Below are positions 8,271 through 15,594 of a DNA stretch of 36,339 nucleotides, piece after piece; position 1 is the stretch's first letter; the number at the start of each line of letters is the position of its first letter. Source of the stretch: Accumulibacter sp. (GTDB taxonomy: Bacteria > Pseudomonadota > Gammaproteobacteria > Burkholderiales > Rhodocyclaceae); the NCBI GenBank assembly GCA_017302455.1, contig JAFLDO010000045.1, positions 1 through 36,339 of the forward strand, given 5' to 3'. Position numbers and translations under genes: made by a program. The notes under the pieces were generated by a model. That model did no database searches, was not told the origin of the DNA, and saw nothing but the letters and a program-made list of their open reading frames with translations.

Positions 8271-10985
8271 ATGATCGAGAACCCGCCGCTGGCATCCGTC
8301 CAGATCGTTCGCAGCAAGCTTCGCCGTCCGCGGGTCGTCGCCGACTTCGTTGCGCGCAGCGAGTTGCTGCGCCTGCTTGATGCCGGCAGCGAACTGCCGC
8401 TGACGCTGCTGTCGGCACCCGCCGGTTACGGCAAGACTTCGCTTCTGGTCCACTGGCTCGAGGGTCGGGACGCAGCTGCCGCCTGGCTGTCTCTCGACCG
8501 CGATGACAGCGAGCCGATGATTTTCGCCAGTTATTTCGTCGCTGCGCTACGCAGCGTTTTCCCCGCCGCCTGCGCCGAGACACTGGCCTGCCTGAATGCC
8601 TCGCCGCCGCCCTCTCTGGCCACTCTGGCGGGCAGTCTGAGCAACGCGCTGGAAGCGCTGCCCGCACCCCTGGTTCTCGTGCTCGACGGCTATCAGCACG
8701 TCGATTCGCCATCCACCCAGGCCTTGCTGGACCGCTTGCTGGCGCACCCGGCGAGTGGCCTTCGCCTGGTGATCAGCACGCGCCAGGACCCCCGCCTGTC
8801 GCTGGGCGCGCTGCGCGTGCGCGAGGCGATGGTGGAAATCCGCGTGCCGGACCTGCAGTTCGACGAACGGGCAAGCGCCACGCTGATCGAGCGCTGCGCC
8901 GGACGGGCAGTTTCCGGCGAGGACCTGCTCCACCTGCAGGCATGCACCGAAGGTTGGCCGGTGGGCGTGCGTCTGGCGGCGTTGGCGCTACGCAACGGTG
9001 ATGACGCGGCCGCGGGTCTGGCGCGCAGCTTGAGCGGCGAGTCGCCGCAGTTGCAGCAGTACTTCGTCGAAGAGTTGCTCGCAGACCAGACGGCTGGCAC
9101 GGTCGACTGCCTGCTGCGCACATCGATCCTCGACCGCTTCTGTGCCCCGCTGTGCGACGCGGTACTCTGGGAGGGTGCCGCCCTGGGGGAAACGCTGGTC
9201 AGTCAGGCGTTGCTGCGGGTGGTGTCCTCTGGCGCGATGCTCTGTACCGTCATCGACGATGGTCGCCACTGGTATCGCTACCGTCGCCTGTTCCGGGAGT
9301 TCCTGCAACGGCAGCTCAGCCTGCGCTGCACGCCGGCCGACATCGCCGAACTGCACCACCGGGCGGCAGCCTGGTTGGCGACGCAGGGTCTGCTCGAAGA
9401 AGCCATCCCGCATGCGCTGGCCGGTGACGGTGGGGCGGCGGCCGGGCAACTGCTGGCACGGCATCGCAATCTTCTTCTTGGCCGCGAGCAGCGCTGGCGT
9501 CTCGACCGCTGTCTGCGGCTGCTGCCGCCCGATACTGTCGAGGGCGATCCCGAACTGCTGGTTATGAAGGCCTGGCTGATGTATCACCAGGGGCGTCATG
9601 TCGAGATCTCGGCAGTCGTGGACCGCATCGAGGCGCTGATCGACAGCACGGTGGCCGGCATACAGTTGCCGGGCAGCGAGGCCTTGCGTGGCCACCTCCT
9701 GGCCTTGCGCAGCCTGCACGCCTACCTCGAGGGTCAGGCGGGCAGCGCCGTGGCGCTTGCCGAGCAGGCCTTGCAGCGTCTGCCAGTGGCGTGCGTGCAC
9801 GCCCACGTCACGGCACAGGCGCTTCTCGCCGGCGGGCGGCAGGCCGCCGGCGATCTGGCCGGCGCGCGCGACGGCATCCGTCAGGCCCTGGCGCACGCCG
9901 CCGGGCCCATCGACGCCTGCCAGGCACCGCTGGTGGCCACCTTGTGCCTGATCGACTGGATGGCTGCCGACCTGTCGGCGCTGCAGTGGACGGCCGACCA
10001 GTACTACAACCTGGGCGATGCCCGCTTTGCCAGCGAGGCGAACGCCGCTCTCGGACGTTACTTCCTGGGCCTTGTCCAGTACCAACGCAACGAGCTGAGC
10101 CTCGCCGAGGCGACGCTGCTGCCGGCGCTCGCGCCGGAGCAGGCGCCGCGCCTCGGCTATCGCACCGAGATGTCATTCCTTCTGGCGGCAGTCTATCAGG
10201 CGCTCGGGCAGGCCGACCGGGCGCGCGCGATCGTTGATGCTGTGTGCGAGCGCCTCGCCGAGAAAGCCGATCTGCCGGCCCTGTTTCGCGCCCGCGCCTG
10301 CCAGGCGGATCTGGCGCTGCGCCAGGGCCGTCTGGCCGAGGCTCAGGATTGGGCGCGCAGTTTCGATCCGGGCCCCGTCCAGTTTGTCTACCGCTTCTTC
10401 AGTGCGCCGCACCTGACGCTCGCTCGGGTGTGGATAGCGGAGGGTAGCGACGAGAGCCGCAAACAGGCCGCCCGCCTTCTGCAACTGCTCGAAGCGCAGC
10501 TGACGTCCCGCCACAACGTGCGTTTTCTCGCCGAAGCGCTGGCCCTGCAGGCGCTGCTCGAGTATGCGCTGGGCGACGAGAGTGCCGCCGTCGAGCGTCT
10601 CGGACGCGCGCTCGCGCTGACCCGGACGGGAGGGTTCATTCGACTCTTCGTCGACCTTGGACAGGAACTCGTCAAGCCGCTGAAACTGCTGGAGGCCAGT
10701 ATCGGCAATGCGCGCTACGCCGGGCAGATCCTCGCCGCGCTCAACGATGACTGGCTGGTGACCGCGGGTCGCCAACAGGTGGGCGCCGACCTTACCCGGC
10801 GTGAACTGAAGATTCTCAAACTGCTGGCGGTGCGCCTGAGCAATATCGAGATCTCGGAGGAGCTATGCATCTCGCGGGCGACCGTCAAGCGCCATACGCA
10901 GAACATCTATCGCAAACTGCGTGCCTCGAGTCGCCGCGAGGCGGTCGTCAGGGCCAGGACGCTCAACATCCTGGTCGACGGCTGA
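8271..10985 (+). CDS. Large MalT-like LuxR-family transcriptional regulator (STAND ATPase)
   Basis: The 904-residue regulator has the MalT/AlkS layout. An N-terminal STAND-type ATPase carries Walker A APAGYGKTS (49-57) and a Walker B-like hydrophobic strand LVLVLDGY. A long alpha-helical, Ala/Leu-rich TPR-like middle region (about 400-820) is likely to sense an inducer, and a C-terminal LuxR helix-turn-helix begins LTRRELKILKLLA and contains SNIEISEELCISRATVKRH. Family members multimerise on ATP and inducer binding and activate transcription. The inducer and targets cannot be read from the sequence. The two-base gap from the acyltransferase suggests co-transcription. The gene family call is firm; the biological role is open. 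Confidence 0.9.
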   Translation: MIENPPLASVQIVRSKLRRPRVVADFVARSELLRLLDAGSELPLTLLSAPAGYGKTSLLVHWLEGRDAAAAWLSLDRDDSEPMIFASYFVAALRSVFPAACAETLACLNASPPPSLATLAGSLSNALEALPAPLVLVLDGYQHVDSPSTQALLDRLLAHPASGLRLVISTRQDPRLSLGALRVREAMVEIRVPDLQFDERASATLIERCAGRAVSGEDLLHLQACTEGWPVGVRLAALALRNGDDAAAGLARSLSGESPQLQQYFVEELLADQTAGTVDCLLRTSILDRFCAPLCDAVLWEGAALGETLVSQALLRVVSSGAMLCTVIDDGRHWYRYRRLFREFLQRQLSLRCTPADIAELHHRAAAWLATQGLLEEAIPHALAGDGGAAAGQLLARHRNLLLGREQRWRLDRCLRLLPPDTVEGDPELLVMKAWLMYHQGRHVEISAVVDRIEALIDSTVAGIQLPGSEALRGHLLALRSLHAYLEGQAGSAVALAEQALQRLPVACVHAHVTAQALLAGGRQAAGDLAGARDGIRQALAHAAGPIDACQAPLVATLCLIDWMAADLSALQWTADQYYNLGDARFASEANAALGRYFLGLVQYQRNELSLAEATLLPALAPEQAPRLGYRTEMSFLLAAVYQALGQADRARAIVDAVCERLAEKADLPALFRARACQADLALRQGRLAEAQDWARSFDPGPVQFVYRFFSAPHLTLARVWIAEGSDESRKQAARLLQLLEAQLTSRHNVRFLAEALALQALLEYALGDESAAVERLGRALALTRTGGFIRLFVDLGQELVKPLKLLEASIGNARYAGQILAALNDDWLVTAGRQQVGADLTRRELKILKLLAVRLSNIEISEELCISRATVKRHTQNIYRKLRASSRREAVVRARTLNILVDG

Positions 10986-11099
10986 GCGGCGCTGCGCGAG
11001 TCGCCTGCCGGCGCCCTGGCTGGCCGTCACGGCCGGGTCGTGAGCGAGTTTTGACGAAGGCCTTCCACCGTAACGGCAAGGCCCGGCGGGGGTTTTCAT

Positions 11100-11111
11100 T
11101 GACTTACGTCA
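11100..11111. repeat. TGAC-N4-GTCA inverted repeat in the parA-like upstream region
   Basis: This short symmetrical site lies in the 285-base gap before the ParA-type gene. It could be an operator for an unknown regulator or chance. The rest of the gap holds a candidate promoter and a direct repeat, listed separately, and no gene. Confidence 0.3.
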
Positions 11112-11172
11112 GACATTCGCCCAGTTGCAAAAAAATGGCCCATTTCATGGCCCTTTCCGAGCCATTCCAGGC

Positions 11173-11200
11173 TTGTCGCTTTTCCGCATGATGGCATAAT
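11173..11200 (+). promoter_or_regulatory. Candidate sigma-70 promoter of the ParA/H1-like operon
   Basis: TTGTCG (-35-like) and CATAAT (-10-like) are separated by 16 bases and lie 71 bases upstream of the ParA-type start. The match is moderate and the position is sensible. Confidence 0.5.
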
Positions 11201-11218
11201 TGATCGTTATGCAGAATT

Positions 11219-11240
11219 TTCACATCAATCTTCACATCAA
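11219..11240 (+). repeat. Direct repeat TTCACATCAA x2
   Basis: Two perfect copies of TTCACATCAA (11219-11228 and 11231-11240), 12 bases start to start, lie between the candidate promoter and the ParA-type ATG. Their spacing of just over one helical turn would suit cooperative binding, for example by the operon's own product. Function is unproven. Confidence 0.45.
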
Positions 11241-11270
11241 CCGATTCTTTGCGAAAAGGGTGGACCGTCA

Positions 11271-11933
11271 ATGGCGCTAGGCCGCGTGATCGCTGTCGTC
11301 TCGCAGAAGGGCGGCGCCGGCAAGACTACTGTCGCCATGCAAATGGGGGGGGGCTTCCATGCGATCGGCGCCACCGTGCTGCTTGTTGACCTCGATCCGC
11401 AGGAGAGTGCGTTTCGCTGGGCCGAATCGGCGCCACTGCTCGACTCGGACCTGCAACTCGACGTGCGCAAGATGTCCGGGCTGGAACTGATCAAGCACAT
11501 CGGCGATTTGCAGGGCGAAGCGGACTACATCGTGCTCGATACACCGCCCTCGATCTACCACCCGTCGACGCTCGCCGCGCTGGCGGTGGCCCATCTGGCG
11601 GTGGTTCCGGCCGTGCCGAGTCCGACCGACCTGTGGTCGACGCTCGCCGTCGAGCGACTGATCCTCAACCGTATGGAGCAAAGCCATCGCCTGCACGGCT
11701 GCATTGTCCCGAACCGCGTACAGAACACCGCACTGGCAACGGATGTGCTTGAATTGTTGCATGAATTCACCTTGCCGATCCTCGATGCGATGCTTTGCCA
11801 GCGCAACGCCTATGCTCAAAGCGCGGTCATCGGGGCGTCTGTTTTTCAACTGGGCTCTGGTGCCGAAGCCGCGCAAGGCGAGGTCCGCAAGCTGATCGCA
11901 GCCGTTCTTAAACAACTGGGAGACACCCGATGA
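11271..11933 (+). CDS. ParA/MinD-family ATPase (orphan cargo-positioning type)
   Basis: The 220-residue ATPase has the deviant Walker A motif KGGAGKTT (residues 13-20) with signature Lys13, Walker A' LLVDLDPQ (Asp40) and Walker B YIVLDTPP (Asp90). These define the ParA/MinD family, whose dimers bind DNA or membrane and move or space plasmids, chromosomes, carboxysomes, chemoreceptors or other cargo. No ParB gene or chromosomal partition genes are nearby. The stop overlaps the start of the Lys/Ala/Pro-rich gene (ATGA), so the two proteins are made together and that protein is the likely partner. A run of nine G bases (11345-11353) encodes Met-Gly-Gly-Gly just after the P-loop helix and could slip. 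The family is firm; the cargo is unknown. Confidence 0.85.
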   Translation: MALGRVIAVVSQKGGAGKTTVAMQMGGGFHAIGATVLLVDLDPQESAFRWAESAPLLDSDLQLDVRKMSGLELIKHIGDLQGEADYIVLDTPPSIYHPSTLAALAVAHLAVVPAVPSPTDLWSTLAVERLILNRMEQSHRLHGCIVPNRVQNTALATDVLELLHEFTLPILDAMLCQRNAYAQSAVIGASVFQLGSGAEAAQGEVRKLIAAVLKQLGDTR

Positions 11934-12730
11934 CGACACCGACAAGTGCCAGCACCAACAAGACCGCTCTGCGGGCCAGCCTCAAGAAGGAAGACGAATC
12001 GCTCGCCGAGCGTCTGGTCGCTACCGATATACCGCTGGTCGCCACGCCCGAACCCGAGGCTCCGGTCGTCGCCCCCGTCGCCGCGCCGGCCAGTCCGCCG
12101 CCACTTGCCGCGGCACCGGCCCGCAAGGCCGCCGCCAAGCCCGCCGCCAAGCCCGCTACCGCCAAGCCCGCTACCGCCAAGCCGGCAGTGGCCAAGCCGG
12201 CTGCTGACGTGGTGCCGACACCGCCCGCGAAAGCGCCCGCCAAGGCGGCGAAAAAGGTGGCTGCCGTGACGGCGGCGACGACGAAAGCAGCCGAGCCGGT
12301 TACCGCAGCGAAAGCGAAGCCCGTGAGCCGGAAAGCGGCCGCCGCGGCCAAGCCGGTGGCGGCCAAGCCCGCCAAGCCCAGCAAACCTGTGAAAGTGGCG
12401 ACGAAGGACAGCGCAGCCGCTGCACCAGCGACGGCAACGGAAGATGCAGGCAAGAAAGCCGCCAAGCTGGCGGCAACGGTAGCGAACATCGAGAAGGCGG
12501 CCAAGGAGAAGGGCGACAGGATCGTGCGCTACACGGTCGAGTTGCTGAAGAGCGAGGAGGCCGCCATTGAAGCCGTGCGTGCCGAACTGGCCAAGGGCGC
12601 CGGCTGGGCGGCGAGCAAATCCGACATCCTGCGCGCCGGGGTACGGGTGTTTGCCGAACAGCGGGTCGAGCAGATGAAAGAGTTGCTGGGCGCGCTGGCC
12701 ACCCTCTCGAAGGGCAAGAAGAAGGGCTGA
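11930..12730 (+). CDS. Lys-Ala-Pro-rich histone-H1/AlgP-like protein, likely ParA partner
   Basis: The 266-residue protein has three parts. An N-terminal segment (about 1-35) contains basic and acidic residues (ALRASLKKEDESLAERL). A long disordered region (about 40-175) is almost entirely Ala, Pro, Lys, Thr and Val with repeated AKPA-type units. A predicted helical C-terminus (about 178-266) ends in Lys-Gly-Lys-Lys-Lys-Gly. The middle resembles eukaryotic H1-like bacterial proteins such as AlgP, which bind DNA and in Pseudomonas are linked to polyphosphate granules. GGGAG precedes ATG 11930, and the ATGA overlap with the ParA-type gene indicates translational coupling. A short basic N-terminus is also how many ParA partners stimulate the ATPase. 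Function as a ParA-linked adaptor is inferred. The R. eutropha PHB protein PhaM is of similar size but carries its Lys/Ala repeats at the C-terminus. Confidence 0.75.
   Translation: MTTPTSASTNKTALRASLKKEDESLAERLVATDIPLVATPEPEAPVVAPVAAPASPPPLAAAPARKAAAKPAAKPATAKPATAKPAVAKPAADVVPTPPAKAPAKAAKKVAAVTAATTKAAEPVTAAKAKPVSRKAAAAAKPVAAKPAKPSKPVKVATKDSAAAAPATATEDAGKKAAKLAATVANIEKAAKEKGDRIVRYTVELLKSEEAAIEAVRAELAKGAGWAASKSDILRAGVRVFAEQRVEQMKELLGALATLSKGKKKG
12121..12200 (+). repeat. In-frame 15-base tandem repeat encoding ATAKP
   Basis: Within the H1-like gene the unit GCTACCGCCAAGCCC occurs at 12155-12169 and again at 12170-12184 with one change. Degenerate AKP-coding units lie on both sides. Such repeats readily expand or contract and keep the frame, so the length of the disordered tail probably varies between strains. 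Confidence 0.7.
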
Positions 12731-12882
12731 TCGCACCAGATGTCTTTGGGCACGCTCGATGCGGCCGCGGTCGAACCGGCGCGCAGGCGATCCTCGGGAG
12801 TGCCCCAACGAGCGTGGGTAGTTATTTGGTAGTAGTTGGGGGGTGCCGACCATCGATCGGCGAAGACGGTTTTAACTGTGAA

Positions 12883-12898
12883 CTGCTCGAAGGAGCAG
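12883..12898 (+). other. Hairpin next to the ribosome site of the first DUF47 gene
   Basis: CTGCTC-GAAG-GAGCAG forms a six-base-pair stem with a four-base loop, ending eight bases before the GGGAGG ribosome site of the gene starting at 12917. In the mRNA it could affect translation or protect the 5' end. It lies in a 186-base gap with no other clear signal. Confidence 0.45.
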
Positions 12899-12916
12899 AT
12901 AACCAAGGGAGGTCGT

Positions 12917-13555
12917 ATGTTTAGTAGTCTGATGCCGAATCGCAGTGAATTCTTTGAGCTTCTCACCGCGCACTCAGAACAGGTGGTGGCCGGGGCCAAC
13001 GCAACCTTGCGTCTGATCAATGGTCTGGGCGATGCGGGCGCCAATCTTTCGGTGCTGGTCGACGAAGTCAATCAACACGAGCAGACCGGTGACCAGATCA
13101 AGGCCAAGGTGATCGGGCGGCTGCACCAGTCGTTCACGACGCCGATCAACCGCGACCAGATCCACGCGCTGATCAGTGATCTCGACATGACGCTGAACAT
13201 CCTGCAGAGCGTGGCTAATGCCGTAGGCATGTACAGCATCAAGCAGTCGACGGTGGAGGCGCGCGAAATGGCCGCACTTAGCGCTGACGCGTGCCTGCGC
13301 CTGAATCGTGCGGTGGCGGCGCTGGGCGACAAGTCGCGTGGCGCGGAAACGCTCAACCTGTGCAAGGAAATCGAGGAAATCGAGTCGAAGGCCGACAAGA
13401 TCCAGCACAAGGCGATCACCGCCCTGTTCCAGGACGGCGCCAACATCTGGCAGACGATGAAGTTGCGGGAGTTCTACTCGCTTCAGGAGGCGGTCCTCGA
13501 CTCTTGCCAGGAAGCGGCCAAGATGATCGAAGAGATCCTGATCGAAAACTCTTGA
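12917..13555 (+). CDS. PhoU-like DUF47 protein, Pit accessory protein (first copy)
   Basis: The 212-residue, all-alpha soluble protein belongs to the DUF47/PhoU-like family, starting MFSSLMPNRSEFFELLTAHSE and containing the typical Glu/Asp-rich helix EIEEIESKADKIQ. DUF47 proteins are nearly always encoded next to Pit phosphate carriers and are thought to modulate them; PhoU-fold acidic helices bind metal ions. The carrier gene begins about 28 bases downstream. GGGAGG before ATG 12917 decides the start over a longer frame from 12836. It is a close paralogue of the protein at 14689-15324, sharing SEFFELL-AHSE-V-AGANA. Confidence 0.92.
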   Translation: MFSSLMPNRSEFFELLTAHSEQVVAGANATLRLINGLGDAGANLSVLVDEVNQHEQTGDQIKAKVIGRLHQSFTTPINRDQIHALISDLDMTLNILQSVANAVGMYSIKQSTVEAREMAALSADACLRLNRAVAALGDKSRGAETLNLCKEIEEIESKADKIQHKAITALFQDGANIWQTMKLREFYSLQEAVLDSCQEAAKMIEEILIENS

Positions 13556-13583
13556 GGGGCTGCGGAAAATGGAAGGCCTAAAT

Positions 13584-14582
13584 ATGAGCATCTGGACGCT
13601 GGGCTTGCTGATCGCAATCGCTCTGGCGTTCGACTTCATGAACGGGTTTCACGATGGCGCCAACTCGATCTCGACGATCGTCGCAACCGGTGCCCTGACC
13701 CCGAAACAGGCGGTGCTGTTCGCCGCGTTCTTCAACTTTGCCGCGCTGTGGGTGTTTGAACTCAAAGTGGCGGCGACCATCGGCAAGGGCACGGTCGACC
13801 CGAGTTTCGTTGATTACTACGTGATCTTCGGCGCCTTGATGGGGGCCTTGATCTGGAACATCATCACCTGGTATTACGGCATCCCGTCGTCGTCCTCGCA
13901 CGCGCTGGTCGGCGGCCTGGTCGGAGCGACGGTGGCCAAGGCGGCTTCGGGTGCGCCGATCGTCTGGGCTGGTTTCGGCAAGATCCTTGCCTTCATCATC
14001 ATTTCGCCGCTGGTCGGGGTAATCCTGGGTGGCTTGCTGATGGTGCTGGTCGCCTGGATTTTCCGAGGGACCTCGCCGTATCAGGCCGGCAAGTTCTTCA
14101 AGGGCGGGCAATTGATCGCCGCCGCCTTGTATAGCTTGGGCCATGGCGGCAACGATGCGCAGAAGACGATCGGCATCATCTGGCTGTTGATGATCACGGC
14201 CGGTGTAGCGACCAAGGACGTCGCGACGCTGCCGACTTGGGTGATCTACTCCTGCTACTTCGCGATCGCCTGGGGAACCTACCTCGGTGGCTGGCGGATC
14301 GTCAAGACCATGGGTACCAAGATCACCAAGCTCAATGCGGTCAGCGGTTCGTGTGCCTCGATGGGTGGCGCGATCGCTCTGGGGCTGGCGACCCTGGGCG
14401 GCATTCCGGTGTCGACGACGCATACCATCACCGGCGCGATCATCGGTGTCGGGGCGGCCACCGACGTCAAGGCGGTGCGCTGGGCGATCACTGCCAACCT
14501 GATGGTCGCCTGGGTGCTGACGATTCCGGCCGCGGGTCTGGTCGCTGCGATCTTCTGGTACCTCGGGACGAAGTTCCTGTAG
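13584..14582 (+). CDS. pit: PiT-family inorganic phosphate transporter (first copy)
   Basis: This inner-membrane symporter takes up phosphate (as metal-phosphate in characterised bacterial Pit proteins) with protons. The 332-residue protein carries the two inverted PiT signatures, DFMNGFHDGANSI near the N-terminus and SLGHGGNDAQKTIG in the second half, plus the helix-breaking GIPSSSSHALVGG and GIPVSTTHTITGA segments of the repeat. About ten hydrophobic helices are evident. ATG 13584 has GGAAGG seven bases upstream and gives the usual N-terminus; ATG 13569 in the same frame would add five residues. It is flanked on both sides by DUF47 genes and is shorter than the second carrier at 16392. Confidence 0.93.
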   Translation: MSIWTLGLLIAIALAFDFMNGFHDGANSISTIVATGALTPKQAVLFAAFFNFAALWVFELKVAATIGKGTVDPSFVDYYVIFGALMGALIWNIITWYYGIPSSSSHALVGGLVGATVAKAASGAPIVWAGFGKILAFIIISPLVGVILGGLLMVLVAWIFRGTSPYQAGKFFKGGQLIAAALYSLGHGGNDAQKTIGIIWLLMITAGVATKDVATLPTWVIYSCYFAIAWGTYLGGWRIVKTMGTKITKLNAVSGSCASMGGAIALGLATLGGIPVSTTHTITGAIIGVGAATDVKAVRWAITANLMVAWVLTIPAAGLVAAIFWYLGTKFL

Positions 14583-14597
14583 CTCGGGAGCGCTTGC

Positions 14598-14631
14598 CTC
14601 ACTGGCGCCCCGGAGACAGGGCGTCAGTGAG
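14598..14631 (+). other. Strong hairpin between pit and the second DUF47 gene
   Basis: A 13-base-pair stem (CTCACTGGCGCCC with GGGCGTCAGTGAG, one G-U pair in RNA) closes an eight-base loop. There is no T-run after it, so it is unlikely to be a complete rho-independent terminator. It may shield the pit mRNA 3' end or partly reduce read-through into the next gene. Confidence 0.65.
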
Positions 14632-14647
14632 TGCCGGCCATCGGAAC

Positions 14648-14674
14648 CAGTCAATAGTCGTCACCACAGTCAAT
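14648..14674 (+). repeat. CAGTCAAT direct repeat before the second DUF47 gene
   Basis: CAGTCAAT occurs at 14648-14655 and 14667-14674, 19 bases apart, just upstream of the AAGGGAG ribosome site. The units resemble Pho-box halves (CTGTCAT) only loosely and the spacing is not the 11 bases expected, so a PhoB site is not claimed. Confidence 0.35.
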
Positions 14675-14688
14675 CAAGGGAGTTACTC

Positions 14689-15324
14689 ATGTTACCCAAG
14701 CGGTCCGAGTTTTTTGAGCTTCTCGCGGCACACAGCGAGCGCGTCCTGGCGGGGGCTAATGCCATGCTCCGCCTGGTCAACAGTCTGGGGGTCAGCAAGC
14801 AGGACGTTGCCGCGCTGGTCGAAGAAATCAACATGAACGAGACCAGTGCAGACCAGATCAAGGCGGATCTGCTGCTGATGCTGCACAAGTCCTTCGTCAC
14901 GCCGCTCAACCGGGACCAGGTTTACAAATTGACGCTGGACATCGACAGCGTCATGAATGCTGTCCAGGATGTCGCGCAGGCCGCCAGCATCTACAACATC
15001 ACCGAGGCGAATACCGAGTCGCACGAACTGGCATCGATGACGGTCGACGCCTGCACCCGCTTGACGCGCGCCATCGCGGCGCTGAAGGACCGGCAGCGCA
15101 GCCAGGAAACCGTCGATCTGTGCGTCGAAATCGAGCGCATCGAGGAGAAGTCCGTCGCGGTCATGTACAAGGCCATCAAGAGCCTGTTCGAGACCGAGGG
15201 CGACGATGTGGCCGCCTTGCGGGCGATGCGCCTGCGGCAGTTCTATGCGCTGCAGGAGAAGGTTCTGCGCGCTAGCAAGAAGTCGGCCCAGACGGTCGAA
15301 GAGATCCTGCTGCAGAATGCCTGA
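14689..15324 (+). CDS. PhoU-like DUF47 protein, Pit accessory protein (second copy)
   Basis: The 211-residue protein is a paralogue of the product at 12917: the first residues LPKRSEFFELLAAHSERVLAGANAMLRL differ at few positions and the acidic helix VEIERIEEKSVAVMYKAI is in the same place. AAGGGAG lies six bases before ATG 14689. The gene follows the first Pit carrier after a 106-base gap holding a strong hairpin and a direct repeat, and is followed by a terminator at 15373. Two DUF47 proteins around one carrier suggest two regulators, hetero-oligomers or recent duplication. Their separate roles cannot be told from sequence. Confidence 0.92.
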   Translation: MLPKRSEFFELLAAHSERVLAGANAMLRLVNSLGVSKQDVAALVEEINMNETSADQIKADLLLMLHKSFVTPLNRDQVYKLTLDIDSVMNAVQDVAQAASIYNITEANTESHELASMTVDACTRLTRAIAALKDRQRSQETVDLCVEIERIEEKSVAVMYKAIKSLFETEGDDVAALRAMRLRQFYALQEKVLRASKKSAQTVEEILLQNA

Positions 15325-15331
15325 GCGATGA

Positions 15332-15351
15332 CCAGGCGTGGCAACGCCTGG
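15332..15351 (+). other. 8-bp hairpin after the second DUF47 gene
   Basis: CCAGGCGT-GGCA-ACGCCTGG is a perfect stem starting eight bases after the stop codon. It has no T-run and precedes the true terminator by about 20 bases; it probably forms part of the 3' untranslated structure. Confidence 0.5.
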
Positions 15352-15372
15352 GCCGGAAGCGCAGCAAACGGG

Positions 15373-15402
15373 CGCCCCGAAGTCGGGGCGTTTCGTTTTT
15401 CT
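15373..15402 (+). terminator. Rho-independent terminator
   Basis: CGCCCC-GAAGTC-GGGGCG is followed directly by TTTCGTTTTTCT. It closes the DUF47-pit-DUF47 unit. A similar stem with CGCCCCG and CGGGGCG ends the nuo operon. Confidence 0.88.
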
Positions 15403-15466
15403 GGATCGGCAGCCGCGGCAGTCGCCCGCGGCTGCCTTGCCGAGCAGCGAAACCGCACCGCGTAGC

Positions 15467-15495
15467 CTGACGGGCGCCGAACTTCGGAATACAAT
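15467..15495 (+). promoter_or_regulatory. Candidate sigma-70 promoter for the TIGR00153-pit unit
   Basis: CTGACG and TACAAT are 17 bases apart, 100 bases upstream of the start at 15595 and downstream of a terminator. The arrangement suggests that the second half of the phosphate module is a separate transcription unit. Confidence 0.5.
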
Positions 15496-15594
15496 TCGTG
15501 CGGGAGGCGGCAAGTGGCGCATTCGTTGCCGGGGTCGATGTCTACCCCTCCCACCCGTGCAGGATACCTTCAGTTGTGTCAGCGGAGACGCCCG

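Noticed and set aside
11271-11933. Chromosome-partition ParA of a parAB-parS locus or plasmid origin
   Set aside because: No ParB-like gene, no parS-like 16-base palindrome and no replication gene nearby; the partner is the KPA-rich protein.
11930-12730. PhaM-type PHB granule protein
   Set aside because: Size is similar, but PhaM has its Lys/Ala repeats at the C-terminus and a recognisable N-terminal region, whereas here the repeats are central and the C-terminus is a different helical segment.
14648-14674. PhoB-binding Pho box
   Set aside because: The CAGTCAAT units differ from CTGTCAT and are 19 rather than 11 bases apart; no better Pho box was found upstream of the other phosphate genes.
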